From positions 1-36,220 of the forward strand of contig JAUSNJ010000148.1 of NCBI GenBank assembly GCA_030645355.1: a stretch of DNA of 36,220 bases, read 5' to 3'. The notes beneath the pieces were generated by a model that searched no databases, was not told where the DNA came from, and was given only the letters and a program-made list of their open reading frames with translations. Origin of the DNA: Rhodoferax sp. (GTDB lineage Bacteria > Pseudomonadota > Gammaproteobacteria > Burkholderiales > Burkholderiaceae_C). Both the position numbers and the translations under genes were made by a program. Within the stretch, counting starts at the first letter, position 1; the number at the start of each line of letters is the position of its first letter. Shown piece by piece: positions 32,510 to 36,220 of this stretch.

Positions 32510-34753
32510 ATGAAACCACTATTCAAACCCACCCGTTTGCTGCTCGGTATGTCACTGCTGTGGCCAATGGCCTATTCCACGGCACAAACGGTTGCCCCGG
32601 CTGAACCCGCAGTCCAGGCCGGAACCCTGCAGGCCGTCACCGTCACTGCCGAGCGCCGCACAGAGAACATCAAGGATGTGCCCAGTTCCATTTCCACGCT
32701 ATCGGGCGAGAAGCTCGACACCCTGAACACCGGCGGACAGGACATCCGCATGCTGTCCGGTCGCGTCCCCAGCCTGAATATTGAATCGTCGTTTGGCCGC
32801 GCCTTTCCGCGCTTCTATATCCGGGGCTACGGCAATACCGACTTCCGCTCCAACGCGTCGCAACCGGTGTCGCTGATTTATGACGACATCGTGCAGGAAA
32901 ACCCCATTCTCAAGGGCTTCCCGGTCTTTGACGTGAACCGCATCGAGGTGCTGGCCGGTCCCCAGGGCACGCTGTTTGGCCGCAACACGCCCGCGGGCGT
33001 GGTCAAGATTGACTCGGTGAAGCCCTCCAAGACCACCGACGGCTATTTCAATGCGTCCTACGGCACCTACGGCACGGCGGCACTGGAATCCGCTTTCAAC
33101 CTGCCCCTGTCCGGCGCCTGGAACGCCCGCATTTCGGCGCAGGTGCAGCACCGCGACAACTGGGTGACCAATGACAAGAGCGCGACCAAGAACCTCGAAG
33201 GCTACGATGACCGGGCCCTGCGTGTGCAGGCGGCCTACGATGACGGTGGCATTTTCAGCGCCCTGATCGGTGTCCACGGCCGTGACCTCAATGGCAGCGC
33301 ACGCCTGTTTCGTGCCAACATTATCAAGAAGGGCACAAACGACCTGGTCGATGGATTTGATCCGAGCCGGATCCAGACCGACGGTTTGAATACCCAGAAC
33401 CTGAACAACAAGGGAGCGAGTTTGAAACTGAAGTGGTCGCTGGCCGATGTCAACGTCTACTCCATCACCGGCTATGAGACCGTCAACGCGTACAGCCGCG
33501 GCGACATTGACGGTGGCTACGGCGCTGCGTTCCTGCCCTCGGGTGGCGGGCCTGGCCTGATTCCGTTCCCGTCCGAGAGCGCCGCCGGCGTGCGCGACCA
33601 CCAGCAGGTGACTCAGGAAGTCCGCGTGGAGTCCAAGAGCAAGGGGCCGCTGTCCTGGCAAGCCGGCGCCTACCTGTTCAAGGAAAAGCTGGGCTTCGAC
33701 AGCTACACCTACAACACTCTGGGCAACAACGCCCAGTCGGGTGCGGTGCTCAAGTCCGACCAGACCAACGACACCTATGCCCTGTTCGGCGGCGTGACCT
33801 ATGCGGTGAGCGATGTGCTGAAGTTGCGCGGTGGCCTGCGCTACACCCAGGACAAGAAGGATCTGGCCACCCAACCCCTGCCAGCGGGTGACCCCAATCC
33901 CACCAACACCAGCAAGGGCCTGGGATCTACTTCGGACAACAGCATGGTCAACTGGGACATCGGTGCGACCTACAAGCTGGACAAGGACAGCAACCTGTTT
34001 GGCCGCATCGCCACCGGCTTCCGGGGTGCCAGTATCCAGCCCGCCGGCCCCTTTGGTCCGCTGAACCAGGCCGATCCGGAGACCACCATCTCCTATGAAG
34101 CCGGCTACAAGGCCGACCTGCTGAACAAGCGGGCCCGTACATCGATCAGCGTGTTCCATTACGACGTCAAGGACCAGCAACTGACGGCCGTGGGTGGTAC
34201 CAGCAATGCGGTGCGCCTGCTGAACGCCAAGAACGCATCGGGCGATGGCGTTGAGGTCAACTTCGATGCCTATGTCACACCGAACTTCCTGGTGACCTTT
34301 GGCGGTAGCTACAACAACACCCAGATCAACGACGCCAGCCTGGCTGTGGGTGTGTGTGCCCAGTGCACCGTGCTGAATGCCAAGAATGCGGCTGGACAGG
34401 CGCTGATTGACGGCAACCCGCTGCCCAACGCGCCGAAGTGGATTGCCAACGTGACGGCTCGCTACGGCATCCCCGCCGCCGATGGCGCTGAGTACTTCAT
34501 CTACACCGACTGGGCCTACCGCAGCGAAACCAACTTTTTCCTGTACCGCTCGGCCGAGTTCACCGGCCGGGACCTGCTCGAAGGCGGTCTGCGCGTGGGC
34601 TACAACTGGGGCAACGGCAAGTACGAAGCGGCCATTTTTGGACGCAATATCACCAACCAGATCCGCGTGACCGGTGGTATTGACTTCAATAATCTGACCG
34701 GTTTCATCAACGATCCGCGCACCTTTGGGGTGCAATTCAAGGCGGCCTTCTAA
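32510..34753 (+). CDS. TonB-dependent outer membrane receptor, substrate unknown
   Basis: The 747-residue protein has a signal peptide (MKPLFKPTRLLLGMSLLWPM, ending near STAQT) and a TonB-box-like AVTVTAERR. The plug domain shows IKDVPSSISTLSGEKLD, RFYIRGYGNTDFRSNASQPV, NRIEVLAGPQGTLFGRNTPA and GVVKIDS. A 22-strand-type barrel ends with GVQFKAAF, the terminal Phe expected for outer membrane proteins. ATG 32510 is chosen because it starts a proper signal peptide; the frame is open earlier without one. It is monocistronic, between gshA and kup, with a terminator behind. No Fur box, transporter or enzyme nearby hints at the ligand. Confidence 0.9.
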   Translation: MKPLFKPTRLLLGMSLLWPMAYSTAQTVAPAEPAVQAGTLQAVTVTAERRTENIKDVPSSISTLSGEKLDTLNTGGQDIRMLSGRVPSLNIESSFGRAFPRFYIRGYGNTDFRSNASQPVSLIYDDIVQENPILKGFPVFDVNRIEVLAGPQGTLFGRNTPAGVVKIDSVKPSKTTDGYFNASYGTYGTAALESAFNLPLSGAWNARISAQVQHRDNWVTNDKSATKNLEGYDDRALRVQAAYDDGGIFSALIGVHGRDLNGSARLFRANIIKKGTNDLVDGFDPSRIQTDGLNTQNLNNKGASLKLKWSLADVNVYSITGYETVNAYSRGDIDGGYGAAFLPSGGGPGLIPFPSESAAGVRDHQQVTQEVRVESKSKGPLSWQAGAYLFKEKLGFDSYTYNTLGNNAQSGAVLKSDQTNDTYALFGGVTYAVSDVLKLRGGLRYTQDKKDLATQPLPAGDPNPTNTSKGLGSTSDNSMVNWDIGATYKLDKDSNLFGRIATGFRGASIQPAGPFGPLNQADPETTISYEAGYKADLLNKRARTSISVFHYDVKDQQLTAVGGTSNAVRLLNAKNASGDGVEVNFDAYVTPNFLVTFGGSYNNTQINDASLAVGVCAQCTVLNAKNAAGQALIDGNPLPNAPKWIANVTARYGIPAADGAEYFIYTDWAYRSETNFFLYRSAEFTGRDLLEGGLRVGYNWGNGKYEAAIFGRNITNQIRVTGGIDFNNLTGFINDPRTFGVQFKAAF

Positions 34754-34765
34754 GGCATTGCCGCC

Positions 34766-34805
34766 AAAAAAGGGGCCAGCGCGGGTGCGCTGGCCCCTTT
34801 TTTTT
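34766..34805. terminator. bidirectional Rho-independent terminator
   Basis: The 11-bp perfect stem GGGGCCAGCGC (34772-34782) with GCGCTGGCCCC (34787-34797) has a GGGT loop. Six A precede it and eight T follow. It ends the TonB receptor transcript. Confidence 0.93.
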
Positions 34806-34925
34806 GTATCCAGTTGTTGCGCTGCAACATGTCCGCAATTTCCCGTGATATCCGTCAAAAGGCGCTTGCAAGCCGGGGGCACTGGCGCAAAATAGCGATC
34901 CCAAACGGAATGGAACCCGCGCAAC

Positions 34926-36220
34926 GTGTCGTCGGGTCAATTTGTGTCAGCAGCATCCAAATCGTCTCTCTCGGCGCTTACGCTGGGCGCCATTGGCGTC
35001 GTATACGGTGATATCGGAACCAGTGTTCTGTACGCAGTCAAGGAGGTTTTTGGCTCCGGCCACGTGCCTTTCACCCCCGATAACGTCTATGGCATCCTGT
35101 CCATCTTCTTCTGGACCCTGACGGTCATCGTTTCCCTGAAGTACGTGACGCTGGTGCTGCGGGCGGACAACCACGGCGAGGGCGGGCTGGTTGCCATGCT
35201 GGCGCTGGCGTCTCAGTCGGTCAAGGACCGGCCGGAATTGCGGCGTGTGTTGCTGCTGGTGGGCATTTTCGGTACCTGCCTGTTTTATGGGGATGGTGTC
35301 ATTACGCCGGCCATCTCCGTGTTGTCAGCGGTGGAGGGCTTGGAGGTTATTTCGCCCACGCTGCACCGTTTCATCATCCCGCTCACCCTGGCCATTCTGC
35401 TGTGCCTGTTCATGGTGCAGAAGCATGGCACCAGCGGCATTGGCAAGTTCTTTGGGCCCATCACTCTGGTCTGGTTTGCCTGCATCGCCATTCTGGGGGC
35501 GGTGCACATTGCCGATCGGCCCAGCATCCTGCTGGCCATCAATCCCCTGTACGCGCTGAACTTCATGTGGAACCAGCCGGGCACCACTTTCATCATTCTG
35601 GGCGCGGTGGTGCTGTGCGTGACCGGTGGCGAGGCGCTGTACGCGGACATGGGGCACTTTGGCAAAAAGCCGATCCGGCTGGCCTGGTTTGCCGTTGTCA
35701 TGCCAGCGCTCACACTCAACTATTTCGGCCAGGGAGCGCTGCTGCTCGACAACCCTGCAGCCGTGAAGAACCCGTTCTTCATGATGGCACCGGACTGGGC
35801 ACTGATGCCGCTGGTGGCCTTGGCCACCATGGCCACGGTGATTGCGTCCCAGGCGCTCATTACCGGCGCATTCAGCGTCACCAAGCAGGTGATCCAGCTT
35901 GGCTATCTGCCGCGCCTGAATATCCAGCACACCAGCGTGCGCGACACCGGCCAAATCTACATGCCAATGGTCAACTGGGGCCTGTTTGTGACCATCGTGT
36001 TGGCCGTGGTGATGTTCCGTTCGTCGAGTAATCTGGCGGCGGCTTACGGCATTGCCGTCACGCTGGACATGCTGATCACGACCATCTTGACCTTTTTCGT
36101 GATTCGCCACGCCTGGAAATACCCGCTCTGGCTGTGCCTGGCTGCAACTTGTATTTTCTTCGTAGTGGACTTGGCTTTCTTTGCCTCTAACTTGATGAAG
36201 CTGTTTGCCGGCGGCTGGTT
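34926..36220 (+). CDS. kup: potassium transport protein Kup, N-terminal part
   Basis: Kup is an inner-membrane K+ uptake protein of the KUP/HAK family. The frame runs off the window at about 431 residues, so the C-terminal end is missing. The family start is clear: [40 protein letters not shown], then [51 protein letters not shown] and [22 protein letters not shown] 34926 is my choice of start (a stop codon lies 33 bases upstream in frame); GTG 34944 is an alternative. A small GTTGC-GCT-GCAAC palindrome near 34815-34827 and a CAAAAT hexamer around 34888 lie in its upstream region. Confidence 0.93.
   Translation, partial: MSSGQFVSAASKSSLSALTLGAIGVVYGDIGTSVLYAVKEVFGSGHVPFTPDNVYGILSIFFWTLTVIVSLKYVTLVLRADNHGEGGLVAMLALASQSVKDRPELRRVLLLVGIFGTCLFYGDGVITPAISVLSAVEGLEVISPTLHRFIIPLTLAILLCLFMVQKHGTSGIGKFFGPITLVWFACIAILGAVHIADRPSILLAINPLYALNFMWNQPGTTFIILGAVVLCVTGGEALYADMGHFGKKPIRLAWFAVVMPALTLNYFGQGALLLDNPAAVKNPFFMMAPDWALMPLVALATMATVIASQALITGAFSVTKQVIQLGYLPRLNIQHTSVRDTGQIYMPMVNWGLFVTIVLAVVMFRSSSNLAAAYGIAVTLDMLITTILTFFVIRHAWKYPLWLCLAATCIFFVVDLAFFASNLMKLFAGGW

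Noticed and set aside
32699..34924. Very long open frame (741 codons) on the minus strand opposite the second TonB receptor
   Set aside because: It is an antisense shadow caused by GC-rich codon bias. The plus-strand frame has a signal peptide, plug and barrel motifs, while the minus translation shows no family pattern.

Overview
The window looks like chromosome of a betaproteobacterium, most likely Comamonadaceae (Rhodoferax/Polaromonas-like). Gene order supports this: fur-bamE-dapB-exbB-exbD-leuS-lptE, hpf-ptsN-hprK, holA-proA and gshA near kup are typical of that group. So do the high GC content and two kinds of short palindromic repeat that I associate with this family from memory. I see no rRNA, tRNA, CRISPR array, transposase or phage gene.

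Layout. 1-2658: end of pntB, a palindromic repeat, then fadD. 2704-6194, minus strand: corA-mtnA-class II aldolase-mtnP, a tight methylthioadenosine salvage operon of the kind that can run the DHAP shunt. 6565-8412: hpf, ptsN and hprK. 8409-14720: fur (minus), then bamE, dapB, exbB, exbD, leuS and lptE (plus). 14723-28400: an accessory block. 28463-32356: holA, proA and gshA. 32510-34753: a second TonB-dependent receptor. 34926-end: kup, cut by the window edge.

The most interesting part is the 13.7-kb accessory block between lptE and holA, which are usually adjacent. It reads as a nearly complete pathway for scavenging external cyanophycin (a poly-aspartate backbone carrying arginine side chains). 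A secreted cyanophycinase and an RpiR-type regulator are divergent from an operon of periplasmic binding protein, TonB-dependent receptor, two permeases, an M14-like zinc hydrolase resembling AotO/CphZ, and an ABC ATPase. A separate ornithine cyclodeaminase-arginase pair follows. The inferred route is: cyanophycin to beta-Asp-Arg outside the inner membrane, receptor and ABC uptake, cleavage by CphZ to Asp and Arg, arginase to ornithine and urea, then cyclodeaminase to proline and ammonia. An Lrp-type regulator and a phasin lie in the same block. Two AT-rich palindromes in the divergent promoter region are candidate operators for the RpiR regulator.

A second pattern crosses gene boundaries. 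Four copies of one roughly 50-bp repeat occur here: one intergenic, just before the first permease, and three inside reading frames (leuS once, proA twice). In leuS and in the C-terminal half of proA the repeat stays in frame and supplies about 17 residues that look like insertions. This recalls the protein-coding palindromic elements of Rickettsia.

All assignments come from reading the translated sequence and motifs; no database search was run.
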